A DNA stretch of 64,000 bases, taken from assembly GCF_000224145.3 (NCBI RefSeq), contig NC_020175.2:2263175-2327174 (forward strand), given 5' to 3'. A program made the translations under genes and the position numbers. Shown here in pieces: positions 12,501-27,500 of this stretch. The notes beneath the pieces are model-generated. The model saw only the letters and a program-made list of their open reading frames with translations, searched no databases and was not told where the DNA came from. The stretch is from Ciona intestinalis (Eukaryota; Chordata; Ascidiacea; Phlebobranchia; Cionidae). How positions within the stretch are numbered: position 1 is the first letter of the stretch; every line of letters begins with the position of its first letter.

Positions 12501-15500
12501 TAAAAATCACCAACAAAGTAACATTTGTGGTTACTCGTGAGCTGACCAGAGGTGTATAAAACAGAACACCTGTGTTATGGCAACTGTCGTTTTCCGGCCA
12601 CGCGAGAATAAAGCAAGTTACATTACATTCCGGGTTAAGCATTATTTTTTAAAAATTTAGTTGACAGACAGTTAATTCAACTGCTCTGTAATACATAAGC
12701 ATAACCTTATTGTCTGACAAACTCTGGGACAATGTCATGTGATACTTCTGTAACAACAATTATTGTTGTATAGTTTCTTTGTTGGATAAAATCTAATTTT
12801 GAAATCCTCATATAGGTCTTGATGCGAGCTCTTCGTGACTTCAACATCCCTAAGATCGTTACTGATGATCTTCCTGTCTNNNNNNNNNNNNNNNNNNNNN
12901 NNNNNNNNNNNNNNNNNNNNNNNNNNNNNTCGCTGCTACCATTGTGGGCGTATGTGTCCTTGGGCAAGACACTTTACAGCAATTGCTTCTACCCAGTGGT
13001 CACTAATGGATTGTCCAAATTATCAGCCATACATAAAAAAATGAAAAAATCCCCCAAAATACCCACAAAGTAACATACATGGTAACTCGTAAGCTGGCAC
13101 GAGGTGTTAAACCCGTGTGATAACGACTGTTGTTTTCCAGCCACGCGAGTATAAAGTAAGTTACATTCATTTATTCTTTCGTTCACCCACTTACTTCTAT
13201 GCAGTGCAGGTTGATTTGAACGACAAATAAATTGTGCACAATTTTTTGTTCATTGTTTTATGTTTTTTTTGGTGGAATAAAGAGACATTTCTTTGCTTAA
13301 TTACTTTTTTTATTTGGAAATGTTGGCCAAAAATGTGGTAACAGAAAACTATTGGTATTTTTAAATAACTCTCTCCAATCTTGCCATTTTACTTTGATAA
13401 AGTAAATAAGAGCCTTTGGACTGAAAAGTTTTTGTATTCAGGCTCTGAAAATGGGCAACTGATTTTGAAAACTTCTAAGTCACCATTGAATACACTCTTC
13501 TGCTTATAAATATGAATGTAGTTTTCCATAAATATGGTCCTTTTAAAATGATTACTATTCTGATTACTATAAATCGCTTGTGGGTTTTGTAAAATAAAAC
13601 TATAAAAAATAAGTTAAAAATTAAAAAAAACTTAAAAAAATTATTTGTTAATCATTTTTTTCAGGAATCCATCGTTCAGTTGAAATTACAACCGGAGGAT
13701 AATTTCCTTCTAAAAATTGTTCAGTTAGAAGAACTTCTAGGTGTGCGTCACTCTGTGTTCGTTATTGGAAATGCCGGAACTGGAAAATCACAGGTATTTG
13801 TCAAGTTGTAATGAAATACCTTTTGGTAAATTAATGATTTTTGGATTTTTTGTTTAACTTGATACTAATATACATATATATATTTATTTCTACATGACAC
13901 AGTTTAATATGTGGTTTTGCTAACTTTTGACCCAGTCCAATTTATGTCTTTAGAAAAACCCAAGTTATTGCAATTCTTACTTTGTTTTTGGAATTACAAG
14001 ATATTTAGTTCATTGTACATTGTAACAACTGTTGTTTTGTCGCTTAATCGTTTCATTTCATTTAACGTATTCCTAAATCTTTATTACCGGAATCGAAGAG
14101 ACAAATAAAAGTATTTTTATGTTTATATGTTTTAACACTTTCCGCACCAGGTTTTAAAATCTTTGAACAAAACTTATCAACTGATGAAAAAGAAACCAAT
14201 GTGGGTGGATCTCAATCCTAAAGCCGTCACTAACAATGAACTGTATGGTGAGTTTGTTTGTATTAATTCAAACCTCAAAATTAGGATAAATTGAATGAAT
14301 GAATGAATAATTGAATGAATGAATGTAACTTACTTTATCCTTGCCAGGCCATAAAACGACAGTCATTATAACATGGGTGTTCTGTTTCATACACCTCGTG
14401 CCAGTCTACGAGTTACCATGTATGTTACTTTGGGGGTGATAATTTTTTGGGGGGATTTTTATGTATGGCGGATAGAGTAGACAGCCCATTAGTGACCACT
14501 GGGTTGGAGCTTGAGTTTTTTAAATTAAAAATATTGAGTTTAAATTTTCTAAATTGGAAAACTGGGCTTTCAGTTCATGCCTTGCAAAAAGCATTTCAAA
14601 CATTTATTAAAAAAGCCATCAATACCATAAGACTGAATGACTCAAAAACAATACTTCATTTCTCCAGGTGTTATCAACCCAGCAACAAGAGAATGGAAAG
14701 ATGGATTATTCTCCACTATTATGAGGGATCTTTCCAATGTAACTCATGATGGTCCAAAGTGGATTGTATTGGACGGTGATATTGATCCTATGTGGATTGA
14801 ATCTCTCAATACAGTCATGGATGACAACAAGGTAGTTAGATTGTTGTGTAGCGGTTGACAGTGTTTTGAGTGCAGGTTTTAGTATAGTAGGGTGGGGAAG
14901 ATGGGACACCTTTTTATTCCATTTTCTCGTCTAATTTTGTAGTTAACAAATAACACTCAAATATTATAAACCGTATCCTCATGACTTCAATAGACTGTTG
15001 TTAATTAGAAATTTGAATATTATATGTTAAATTTGTACCATCTTCCCCCACACTACTAAATATTGCTGTGTAGCGGTTTAGTGTGCTTTCAGCACAGATT
15101 TTAATATTAGGTTTTATCCAAATATTTGCCAACCCAGTGGTCACTGAAGGCATGTTGGTGTTGGTGGAAATGATAACCACTCACAAGTTTTAAACTTAAC
15201 TTGGAAGTAAAAGAACTGTCACCATAGAACTTAACACATGTAGAATTAAACACAAATTCTATACACACCATGTGTTACAATTATGACATTTAACATACAT
15301 TGTTATTGCAGAGTATTCCCTAATGCTCATAATGTTTTAATCTTTGTAATGTAAATAACCTAAAACTAATTATGTACCGGTAGAAACTTTTTCTACATAA
15401 AATATATATTTCATTAAATATGACACACTACAGTTTATAAATTTGGTAATTCTTAATTCTATGATTCCTACATGCTACATATTATATTACTATTTTTTCC

Positions 15501-18500
15501 AATAAAGTTTTCACATTTTATATTATTGTAATGTTATTTTAGGTGTTGACACTTGCCAGCAATGAGCGCATTCCACTGACACCTTCCATGAGGATGTTGT
15601 TTGAGATCAGTCACTTAAAAGCTGCAACTCCTGCTACAGTATCAAGGTAACATGAGGCATAAGTTTGAAATTGACTGGTTTATATCTAGTCTGGAAATGC
15701 ACCTTAATACTGATACCATTGTGGGCGTATGTGTCCTTGGGCAAGACACTTAACTGCAATTGCGCCAACCCAGTGGTCACTAATGGGTTGTCCAAATTAT
15801 CAGCCATACATAAAAAATGAAAAAAAATCCCCAAATAATAATTACCCACAAAGTAACATACGTGGTAACTCGTAAGCTGGCACGAGGTGTTAAACCCGTG
15901 TGATAACCACGGCCACTCGAGGATAAAGTAAGTATCATCCAATTTTAGTCTATTTTTTAATTTTTTTTTGGTTGTTTTTTTTGCTTTTTTAAATTTTAGA
16001 GCGAAGCTAAACTATGCTAAAAATGGTTTTTGTGTATTTTAATTACTTTGCAACATTTAAGATGTGGTGTATTAGTTAAAGTGGTGGTCACATTAAATAT
16101 ATTTTGTATTAATAAAAAAATAGCACTATACTCTAAAAATATTAAACTATAAATAGACTACTTCAGCTTTTACAAGGTTATACATAAAAAGCCGCAAAAG
16201 TGTAAATAATACTATACACAAAAAAGCGGCCGTTGCATTTCTGAGTCTTTTATAAAAAATCTTATTAAATAGTTAAATTTTAGTGATACGATTTCTGATT
16301 ATATTACGAGGTACGTTAAAAATCAAACTAAATTGATTTACGCAAATCCCACAGAGCTGGTATTCTGTTTGTGAACCCCGCTGATCTTGGTTGGAACCCC
16401 CCAGTATCAAGCTGGATTGATCAACGCGAGGTGCAATCAGAGAGAGCAAATTTGACAATTCTGTTCGATAAATATGTTCCACCCATACTGGATGCTCTCA
16501 AAACAAGGTATGGAATAACTAATATGCAATTATTAACTCGTGTTTTTCTGACAAAGGTCTAAGTGTTGGGGTAATGGGGCAATCCTGGTCTAAATCCTAG
16601 GACCCATGGTGTACTGCTGCGGGACCTTACCCATATAGAGTAGAATACATAATGGGATACTGTTGAGCACTGTTTAAGATTACAAAGTGTTGCTTGCTGT
16701 GTTTACTGTAGAGTAATATTAATGTGCAGTGGAATTTGCCTTTTTGTAATGTAACAGTGTACAATATTCATAATAAGCAAACTTCCTATTTAAAATCTCC
16801 TGAATTTTTCTAAGGTTCTTGTGTCTAAAATCCAATGTCAGTAAAATAAACTTACAATAAAAAATGTTAACATTTTAATTACTTATGTAAAAAAATCTGA
16901 AAAAAATGGTAAAGATAAGATTTGACCTTAGCATGCTTGCAACCCAAAAATGTGTGTCATAGTATTGCAGTTGCAGGTTTAAACCATTTCAACAGTGCCT
17001 TTCATGTGTGGAAAAACCTGTTATATGATACAGTATATAGTTCAAAGCGTTAGCTTTAAATAAGCTACATTTGGTGTTCGACCCTAAGAGGATAAATAAA
17101 TTGTCCGGCGCCGTGAAAAATTGGTTAAAAAAACAACAATAAAATAATTACCATAATAGTAAAATACATGGTAACTGGTAAGCGGGGGCATCCGTGTTAT
17201 AATAACTGTCGTTTTCCCGCCATGCGAGGATAAAGCAAGTTAAATTCATTCATTCATTCAAGTTACATTCATTTATTTCTATTTACTCTTTTACAAAACA
17301 ATTTTATGCAGATTCAAGACAATCATTCCAATTCCTGAACAAAGTATGATTCAGATGTTGTGTTATATGCTTGAGGTGCTCCTGACTCCTGAAAACACTC
17401 CCCCGGACTGCCCAAAAGATCTTTACGAGCTTTACTTTGTTTTTGCTTGCATCTGGGCCTTTGGAGGAGCCATGTTTCAAGATCAGGTGATTTTATAATT
17501 TAATTTTATGATTTCACAGTTTTTAAAAATTTTTTAATGATTTTACACCTAATTTTTTCTGTTATTTTTTTAAATTTCTGATAATTCGTTTCATTTACAA
17601 TATCATATCCACCAACAATTCTAACTCAACCATTTTCCCAGCTTGTTGACCACAGAGTTGAGTTCAGCAAATGGTGGACCACGGAGTTCAAAACGATCAA
17701 GTTCCCATCCCATGGAACAGTCTTTGAGTATTTTATTGACAGCAACACAAAGAAATTCACCCCATGGAATGAAAAAGTTCCACAGTTTGAACTTGACCCA
17801 GAAATGCCACTGCAGGTCTGTTGTGTGTTTTTATACATAGGTTTTAGGACTAATATATGGAACCTATAGGATTTAGGATAACAAATCGGGAATTAAAATG
17901 TTTAATATTTTACATCTTATATTTACACTTTTTGACCTTTTATGTATAATATAGTGAAAGCTAAAACAGTTAGCTGGTTCTTTACCTTGTACATTCTTAT
18001 ACCCATTTTACATAGTAAAATGTTTATGGGAATAGCAATTTGCATAAAGTTGTTATTTTGTAACTCGCTAACGGCGTTATTTTGCATGGTCATCGGTTTA
18101 TGCGGGAATTATAATTGAATTAGCTTATTTTAGCGCATTATCGTTATATCAGATTTATATTATAATTTCTTATACTTTGTGCTGCTATTAACAACTAAAA
18201 ACTGTAAAAATATTAACCCCAATAACCATTAGGCTGTTAAAAGTGAGACTGTCTTTTCACTATACTTTTCTTTACTCGCATGTTCTTGTTTACACGCACA
18301 ATACAAGTAACAACCAACCTCCTACAGCAGATTACACGCTTATGATGTTATGCCTGCTAACTTTGTTCTTGCGAGTGAATATGCAAGTCTTTACGCGCAT
18401 AAAAGTGACCATGCAAAAAAAACGGCATTAGTTTACTATTTTTATCATTTTTAGGTGCTAGTTTTCTATTAATACAAATTAATATACTATAATCACAACT

Positions 18501-21500
18501 GCAACTGCCACATTACAAATATCCAACCTGTTTAAAATTTCTTCTTTTTTTCACAGGCTGTCCTTGTCCATAACTCGGAAACGATTTGCATTAAATATTT
18601 CATGGATTTATTAATGGCTAAATGTCGCCCTGTAATGTTGGTGGGTAACGCTGGTGTAGGGAAGTCAGTTCTGGTCAGTAACAAACTCAGCAGTCTTGAC
18701 CAAGAGGATTATGTTGTCACTAATGTTCCGTTTAACTACTACACCACATCTCAAATGTTGCAAAGTAATTACTATATCAATTGTTTTTATCATAATTTAG
18801 CTATAAAATTATAAAAAAAATAAAATATTTTAGTAATTTGTAACAAAATTGTTTTTCTATTTTTTTGTTGTGTTAGTTTTATGTTTTGTATTATATTTTG
18901 TAAAGTATTCTGACTTTAAATATTTATTTTTTATTAAAAACTAACATTCTGTTCGCAATGAATTTCACCAAACTTAAATGGGTTTTAATAAAACATACAT
19001 TTTTTTTTCTATGACATCAATTCATGAAAACACATTCTGTATATTAGCCATACAAATTACATTAGAATATTTTTTTCACTATTTTTTTGTGACATGTTTT
19101 TTTCTCGTCAGATTATCATTTCTTTAAAAACAGATTCTATATAATACAAGTTACACTAGAATACTTTTTTCATTTCTAAATAAGTTTTGTTAAATTTACG
19201 AAAAACCTAAATGATATTCTATTTTGCATATTATAACACTACATAATACTGGGCTACCTTAACAGCTGTCTTGGAAAAACCACTTGAGAAAAAGGCAGGG
19301 CGTAACTATGGGCCACCTGGTACCAAACGTCTCATCTACTTTATTGATGATATCAACATGCCAGAGGTTGATAAATATGGAACTGTACAACCGCATACAC
19401 TCATCAGGCAGCATATGGATTACAAGCATTGGTAAGATCTAAGCCGTAAATAAAATATACTTACAGAATTATGTTGTGTTCGTTTCACAGCAAGTTTTGT
19501 ATTATATTTCTTTCAAAACATTTCTTAAGTGTATAGTGGTGCTTTTAGTCCATAACTCTGAAAAAATGATTAGGGCCCCTGTGGCCTACCTTTAACCCAG
19601 AGGTAATGCATTCAAGGCTCTTCGCTGCTACTATTGGGTGCATTTGTGTCATTGGGCAAGACACTTAACAGCAATTGCTCCAACCCAGTGGTCACTATTA
19701 ACCATACATAAAAAATTATAATCACCCACAAAGTAACATACTTGGTAACTCGTAAGTTGGCACAAGGTGTATAAAACAGAACACCCGTATTAGAACAACT
19801 AAAAATTAATATTTGTATATTTAGTTCTTTTCTACATACACCCACATTATACCCCATGTTAAACCACAGGTACGACCGACAGAAATTATCGCTCAAAGAA
19901 ATCCACAATGTTCAATATGTTTGCTGCATGAACCCAACATCTGGTTCTTTCACCATTAGTTCCAGATTGCAGGTATACTGAAAACCTAATGCCTTTTTAT
20001 AACATATGATGTTATGTGTTCATATAATGTTGAGTGTGCTATAAGTGTTAAAGTATCTAAATTTACTCTAAAATTTGATTTTTTTAAATGAAAAATTTTA
20101 AAATATTTCACAATAAAGTTTACTCAAAAAAATAATAACTCGAAGAAATATTTGAAATAAGTTGTTTCCTTTTTTGTAGCTTTATTTTTTTTGTTTAACA
20201 ACTGGTATATAGAATCCAATAAAACTAAATAAATATTTTACAAAAAAAATGCAAAAAAGATTAAATCTCAAAATACAGTCCGGAGCATTTTAACAAAATG
20301 ATGAAATGTAATACAGTTATATTTTTTGATTTAAACTCTGATTAATTTTTTGTTCAAGAATTATTTTACACTGTTAGTATTTCATTCTAAATTCTACTTA
20401 ACTAATTTTTAATTCTCCACAGAGACACTTTTGTATGATAAAATGTGATACATTTTTTTTAAACTCTGATTTATTTTGCGTTCAAAAACTATCTACACCG
20501 TCAGTATTTCATTCTAAATTCTACTTAACTAATTTTTAATTCTCCACAGCGACACTTCTGTGTCTTTGCGCTCAGCTTCCCTGGAAAAGACGCGGTGAAG
20601 ACAATCTACAGCAGCATCTACAACCAACATCTTAAGATCAACAAATTCAGCGTTGGGTTGCAGAAGCACTCCAGCCAGCTCGTGGATGCTGCTCTCTTCC
20701 TCCACACCAGGATCACTCAGGTCTTTCTCCCAACTGCCATCAAGTTCCACTATGTCTTTAACCTCCGTGATCTTTCCAACATCTTCCAGGTAAAAAGAAA
20801 AAAAATGACTTTTTTTTTGTGTTACCAAATAATTGTATATGTAACCTATGCAACAACAGTCATTATAAAACATGTGATTTTTTTATACTAGAAAAAAAAA
20901 ATTACTGATTAATTGTATTTAAGTCTGTTGTATATTTAACTTGTTTATTCACATGTGGCAGGGCAACAACAGTCGCTATAGCACGGGTGGCCAATTTTAT
21001 ATCTTCCTACCATGTGTGCTATTTAGTATGTCATTATATCTTTGATTGACTAATTGAAAAGCCTGTAAAGAACAACTGAGTTACAGCAATTGCTGTTAAG
21101 TTTGCTGCCCAAGGACATGTACGCCCAGAGTTATGGCAGCACAAATCCTTGAGCCCAAAACCTCTCAGCTTTAGAGGCGTGCACTCTGTCCAATGTGCCA
21201 CGACCTCAAACTTTTTATTTATCTTAAACCATGGCCTTATTAAACCATGGCCTTATTAAACCATGGCCTTATTAAACAATGGCCTCATTAAACAATGGCC
21301 TTGTTAAACCATGGCCTTACTAAACCATGGCCTTATTAAACCATGGCCTTATTAAACCATGGCCTTACTATCGAATGCTGTTTGAAATTATTGCATATGC
21401 CAACCTTTGCTTCTGTTCTTTCACCCACTTTTTTATTTCTATTTTTGCTTGCGCACCCTCTATGTATTTTTTGTACGCCAGATAAAATTATACCAGCTGT

Positions 21501-24500
21501 AGTTTTTTGTTCCGAAAAAAAAATTTAAATTTTTACATTAAACCAATTAAATTCCATTACATTCACACAGGGTATTTTATACGCGTCTTCTGATGCAGTA
21601 AAGACTGTATCGGACATGGCAAAACTGTGGTTGCACGAGGCAAGTCGTGTGTACAGGGATAAATTAATTGATGATAAAGACATGAAAAGCTTTGACGACT
21701 TATCCATGGATATCTGCAAGAAATATTTTGAGGTGAGACAATCTACATTTTACATATTTTTTTCAAGTTTATACAGTATAACAGCTATTGTATGTTAACA
21801 GTTAGGCACAGACTAAGTTTAAAATTTCTGTGCATTTAAATGTTCACTTAAATATATTTTTTTTTACAGTAAAATAAATAGTTTTTAGGCCTTATTCAAC
21901 TCAGTGCCATCTCTTTTTAACCTTTATTTGAGTCACAAGGTCTCACAACCCATTTATTTAGATTCAATAACTTAACTTTTTTATGCAGGACCTCGATGAA
22001 GCAGCAGTGCGACCTGACCCTCATATCTATTGTCACTTCGCAACTGGCATCGGTGAACCTAAATATTTCTCCATACCAACGTGGGACGCGTTGAACAGAC
22101 TATTGGTTGAAGCACTCGAGAATTACAACGAGATGAACGCTGTAATGAACCTCGTCCTGTTTGGAGACGCCATGGCTCATGTGTAAGAATGAATTAATGA
22201 CAGTTAAAATCTTCTTTTTTTTTCTATTTATTTTTTTTCCTTAATTTTTTTTAATTTTTTTTTTTTTAATTTTTTCCTTAAAATCTGCTTAAAGAAATTT
22301 AGGCGTCATTTATTTTTTTAAATAGTTTATTACCAGTAAGCTGTTTAAAAAAGTTTAGATTTCAAAACATTTCATCTCCAAACTTTTAGTTGTCGTATCA
22401 ACCGAATCTTCGAGAGTCCGAGAGGATATGCTCTTCTTGTTGGAGTAGGAGGATCAGGGAAACAGAGTTTGTCAAGATTAGCTGCTTTCATTAGCAATCT
22501 TGATGTCTTCCAAATCACACTAAGGAAAGGATATGGGATCCCAGATTTAAAAGTGGGTTCAGTTGCGTATCATATACCTGAAACCCCCCTGTCTGTCGGA
22601 GGGGCATAGATGGATTAGGGGGCCTTTGTTATACCCTATATACTATGATACCCAACACTTTCAAAGTTAATTTTCAAAATGAATCTACATTTTTTTATTA
22701 AATATCAACAAATATATTAGAGAGACCTATGTAACTGCTTAATGGCAATTGATTTATGGATCACCAGATATAGTGATAAAGAAGGGGGCTTAGAGGTTAT
22801 GTTTTAATGCAGGAAATGGTATTCAAATTTTTAGTTAAATTTTCTTATCTTTTGTTTTACTAATAGAACTACAACAAAACCCGTCTCAATTTATATGCTG
22901 ATTTTTTTCTGTTACTTTATTTTTCAAATGTGTACAAAACATGTGTATAATTCGAATTTAAATGTTTGAAAATCCTTATTAAAAGTTATAATGAAATGTG
23001 TCACCTAATATTACCAATATCAATTTTAGTTCAATGAGCAATATTTCAAAATATGCTTTTTTGTTGTAATGATTTATGTTACAATTTTTTATTTTATTGT
23101 ACAATAACAGATTGATCTTGGAGCATTATTTGTGAAAGCTGGTGTGAAAAATGTTGGTGTTCTTTTCCTATTGACAGATGCCCAGGTAATTATGCTCAGT
23201 TCACTGTATGTGTTGGTGAACCATTCAAATATTTGCTTTATAGATATAGTAGGGTGGGGAAGATGGGACACCTTTAGCACATAATATCTAAATATCTTGA
23301 TCATGTTTTAAACAATTACTAACGGTCACTGGGAGTCATGGGCATATAGTTTTATAATTTCTTGAATGTTGTTTGTTTACTACTAAACGGAGCGAGAAAA
23401 TAGAGGTAAAAGGTGTTCCATCTTTCCCCACCCTACTGTATATTAAAGGGCCTAAACACACCCCACGTCACTTTTATTTTTTATGGTAAATTCATAAAGC
23501 GACCGTTTTATTGATTCCAAAAATACTTTGCTTATTAAAATTGGTCCAGTATAGGCGGAGATATTCGTCCTCAAACAGTGATCTCTAGCGCTATCTTTTT
23601 TTTTACTACGAGCTCCGTGATTGTGACGTTGGAACGTACTAGTCACGTGACTGATTCATTCGTAAAAGCGAAACCTGCGTTTTTTTGTGCTTTTTTGCGT
23701 TTTTTTTGTTCTCTCGTTTTTCGCTGAAAACACTGCCTCTCGCCTTTCTGAATGAGAGCGGCCACGCTTCAACAATTTTGTTACGTGTTTGTCACGTGGG
23801 TAGTACACTTCTCAATTTTTTTCGCCACGCAACTTTCAAATCAGTTTTTTGAATTTCACGGTGTTTGAGCTGGAATATCTTTGGTTATACAGAACCGATT
23901 AAAACAAGTAAGGTGTCGTTGGAATTAGAAAAACACACTCTATCGATTAAAGCGAAGTACATTTGGGGTGTGTTTAGGCCCTTTAAAACTCTTAAAAAAA
24001 GTTAAAGATTGCCTTTTCTTAAAGATTGCTCAATATCTTTATGTGTAAGTTAGTGAGCATAAACCTGTTACACGTTCAAGTTGTGTATTAAAATTGTTCA
24101 AACGCCTTTAGATTTACAAAAATGCTCATATTAAATTTAAAGCAATTTATTAAGTTATTAGTTACACCTATCTAAAGAAATTAAATTTTTGCTTAAAAAC
24201 AAAAAAAAAATCATTTTAATCCAATTTGATTTTTTTCCAGGTTGCTGAAGAGCGGTTTTTGGTCCTTGTGAACGACATGCTTTCCACTGGTGAAATCTCG
24301 GACCTCTTTCCAGATGATGAAATCGAAAACATCATCAATGGAGTGAGGAACGAGGTGAAAGGATCAGGTCTTGTCGACACCAGGGAAACTTGCTGGAGGT
24401 TTTTTATAGAAAGAGTCCGCAGGAATTTGAAGGTTAGTTTTTTTGCGTGTTGGGTAAAAAAACTACTCTAAAACGCTTGTCTGTTGGCATTTCACGTTAC

Positions 24501-27500
24501 AGGACCTCATATAGAATAACATGCTAACCTTTGAACATGTTCTGTTCTGTGCTAATGCTTGTATTTCATTGTTAATTTTGAGTGTTAGGTAATAAGTATT
24601 CTAAACTTTGGTGCTCTGGGTCTGTTTTGCTGGCTTTTTACCAAACCCTATGTAAGATCTACTTGTTTCATCAGTTTTTTTATAGTTTTTGCAAATACTT
24701 GTTAATTTACATAAGTATCACTTAGCTAATTTTACTATCATTAAATATAAATAAAAAAAAATGATAAAATTACACAAACTTTATGTAATTTACAATTGTA
24801 CCAAACCCTATGTAAGGTCTACTTGCTTCATCAGCAGATTTTTGTAACTTTTGCAAATACTTGTTAACTACATTAGTTTCACTCAGATAATTTTACTATC
24901 ATTAAATATAAATAAAAATATGATAAAATTATATCAACTTTATATAATTTACAATTTTACGAAACCCTTTGCTCCGATCTTATTTATTCCTGATACTTTT
25001 TAATTCCAACTAAACTATCATCCTAATTATTGTGACTCAATTTACCAACTAGGAATACAGCTACTCATTAAGTTGTACTCAACCATATTTTAGTAAAAAA
25101 TATTGGATAATTAAATTTTACTTACATAGATTTACCAGTTAGTAAGTAATTATTTAGTCAACACTTTACACATCCAACAGAAGTAAAAAGTTGTACATAC
25201 ATACTTTTTTATAAATAATTGCCCTCACTGAACACTAACAAAGTTTTAAGCCTCAACATTTTTTGCTTCTTAATAAATAAGTTAAAATAATATTAATTTC
25301 CCCATAACATGGTCTTCTTTACCTTCATAAAACCAATATTATGTAACCTTATTACTTAGGTGGCTCTCTGTTTCTCCCCTGTTGGCAGCACCCTGCGTGT
25401 TCGTGCTCGTAAATTCCCAGGTGTTGTCAACTGTACGGCCATCGATTGGTTTCATGAATGGCCACAGGATGCTCTTGAATCTGTCAGTTTGCGTTTCCTT
25501 TCTGACATTGAGAATGTGGAGGTTAGTTTAGTTTCTTTAAATATGTGGACATTTTTAACTATTAACCTAAAAAATTTTATCAGCCTAAACAATTAAGTAT
25601 GAACTTTTGCTGTATTTCAAAGCCGTTTTGATCAATGTTAAAATAAAATTAAAACAATAACAGGTTTATGCTTATTAACCCCTGCCTCGAACTCAGAGGT
25701 AATGGGTTTAAGGCTCGTTGTTGCTACCATTGTGGGCGTATGTGTTCTTGGGCAAGGCACTTAACGGCAATTGCTTCAACTCAGTGGTCACTAATGGTCC
25801 GCCTAAATTATCAACCACACAAAAAAAAATCCACAAAAAACACCCACAAAGTAACATACTTGGTAACTCGTAAGCTGGTATGAGGTGTATGAACATCCAT
25901 GTTATAACGACTGTCGTTTTAAGGCCACCCAAGGATAAAGTAAGCTACATTCATTTATTTAAATTTCAAAATAATGGTATTGAGTAAACTTTAAGAAAGG
26001 GTAAAAAAAACTTTCGTGAAATTCATGTAAACTTTGATTTTTTTCACTTACATAGCTTTCTTTTTCTAGGATAGTGAAAGAGAATCCATCAGCAAGTTTT
26101 TATCATTTGTCCACATGAGTGTTAATGACCTGGGGAAGGAATATTTGCTCAATGAAAGGTATATTAATTGTTCAGATACAAACCATATTGTAAAACTGAA
26201 TATAAAAATTTAAACTAAAAATAGACTATTTTTATTGTAGAATTTTTGGAGATTTTGTAACCACCGCGGCCAATCAAGTTAAAGTCTGTGTTTTTTCTAT
26301 GAATACAATATTACTTTACGACATAATGTATACCCTTTTTCCTGTGAATTTCTCAATTTTCACACATAAATCACACAACCCAGTAGTTGGCAATAAGTAA
26401 AGGCAGCAACAACTGTAGTTACACAACTTATTAGCGTGTACCACTTTTACAGCCCTTTTTTCAAACCAGAGGTTGTCTCGTCTGATGCTCGATGCTATCC
26501 CTGAAAAAAAAATTATAATTACTATTTAAACCCAGTAGGGCCAGTAACCACTAACAAGTTTTCTCATAATCTAATTAAATGCAAGTTTTCTCATAACTCT
26601 TAAACAGGGGTAGTCCATGCAGTAGCACCCCGGATGTTGGGGTAATGGGCCATTTGTGGTCCAAATCCCAGCACCCATGGCGTGCCACGCGGCGGGACCT
26701 CTTCCACATAGAATAAAATACAATAAATCCCTCATTCAGTTGCTATTTAACAATATTCAAAATTCTTTACTCTGTCCGGCGCCGTGGCATAGTGGTTAGC
26801 GCGCCTGCCTGTAACCCAGAGANNNNNNNNNNNNNNNNNNNNNNNNNNNNNNNNNNNNNNNNNNNNNNNNNNACTTGATAAGAATTAAACATAAATTTCT
26901 TGTGAGTCCACCAGGCGTGGCGACACGCTTATTTTGTTCCAATTAATTGTAAACATTTTTACCTGTAAGCGTGTTTTAACAACTGTTGTTTTGCTGCTAT
27001 ACCCTGTCTTTTCGTTTAAAATAATTCTAAATCTTCAATTCCATAATCACAGAAACAAATAAAGTTATTGTTATATTATTACATAGTTTAGCACCCATAT
27101 ATCTCGCCATGACCCAGTTTGATTATTTCACTTCATTATAACATAGGTGGATGACTTGAAAGCAAAACTTGCGGCTCAGGAAATTGAACTCAAGCAAAAG
27201 AATGACGACGCTGATAAACTTATTCAGGTTTGATAAATAACAAACAGTTTTGCCCTGGGAAAATAAAATGATTTACAACATAGTCTACCTATCTAATTTA
27301 AACGCAGAATTATAATATAGTAGGGTGGGGGAAGATGGAACACCTTTAGCACATATATTTAAATATCCTGATCGTATTTTAAACAATTAAACAACGGTCT
27401 ATTTGTGAGTCATAAAAGTGCGGTTTTATATTTCTCTGAATGTTCTTTTGTGTATCATCATATGGAACGAGAAAACAGAGTAAAACGGTGTCCTATCTTC

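Noticed and set aside
26774..26822. A tRNA gene, suggested by GGTTAGCGCG- and GGTTCAAGG-like boxes
   Set aside because: The same head recurs with a constant non-tRNA body and tail, no acceptor stem closes it, and several copies are broken. It is a tRNA-derived SINE.
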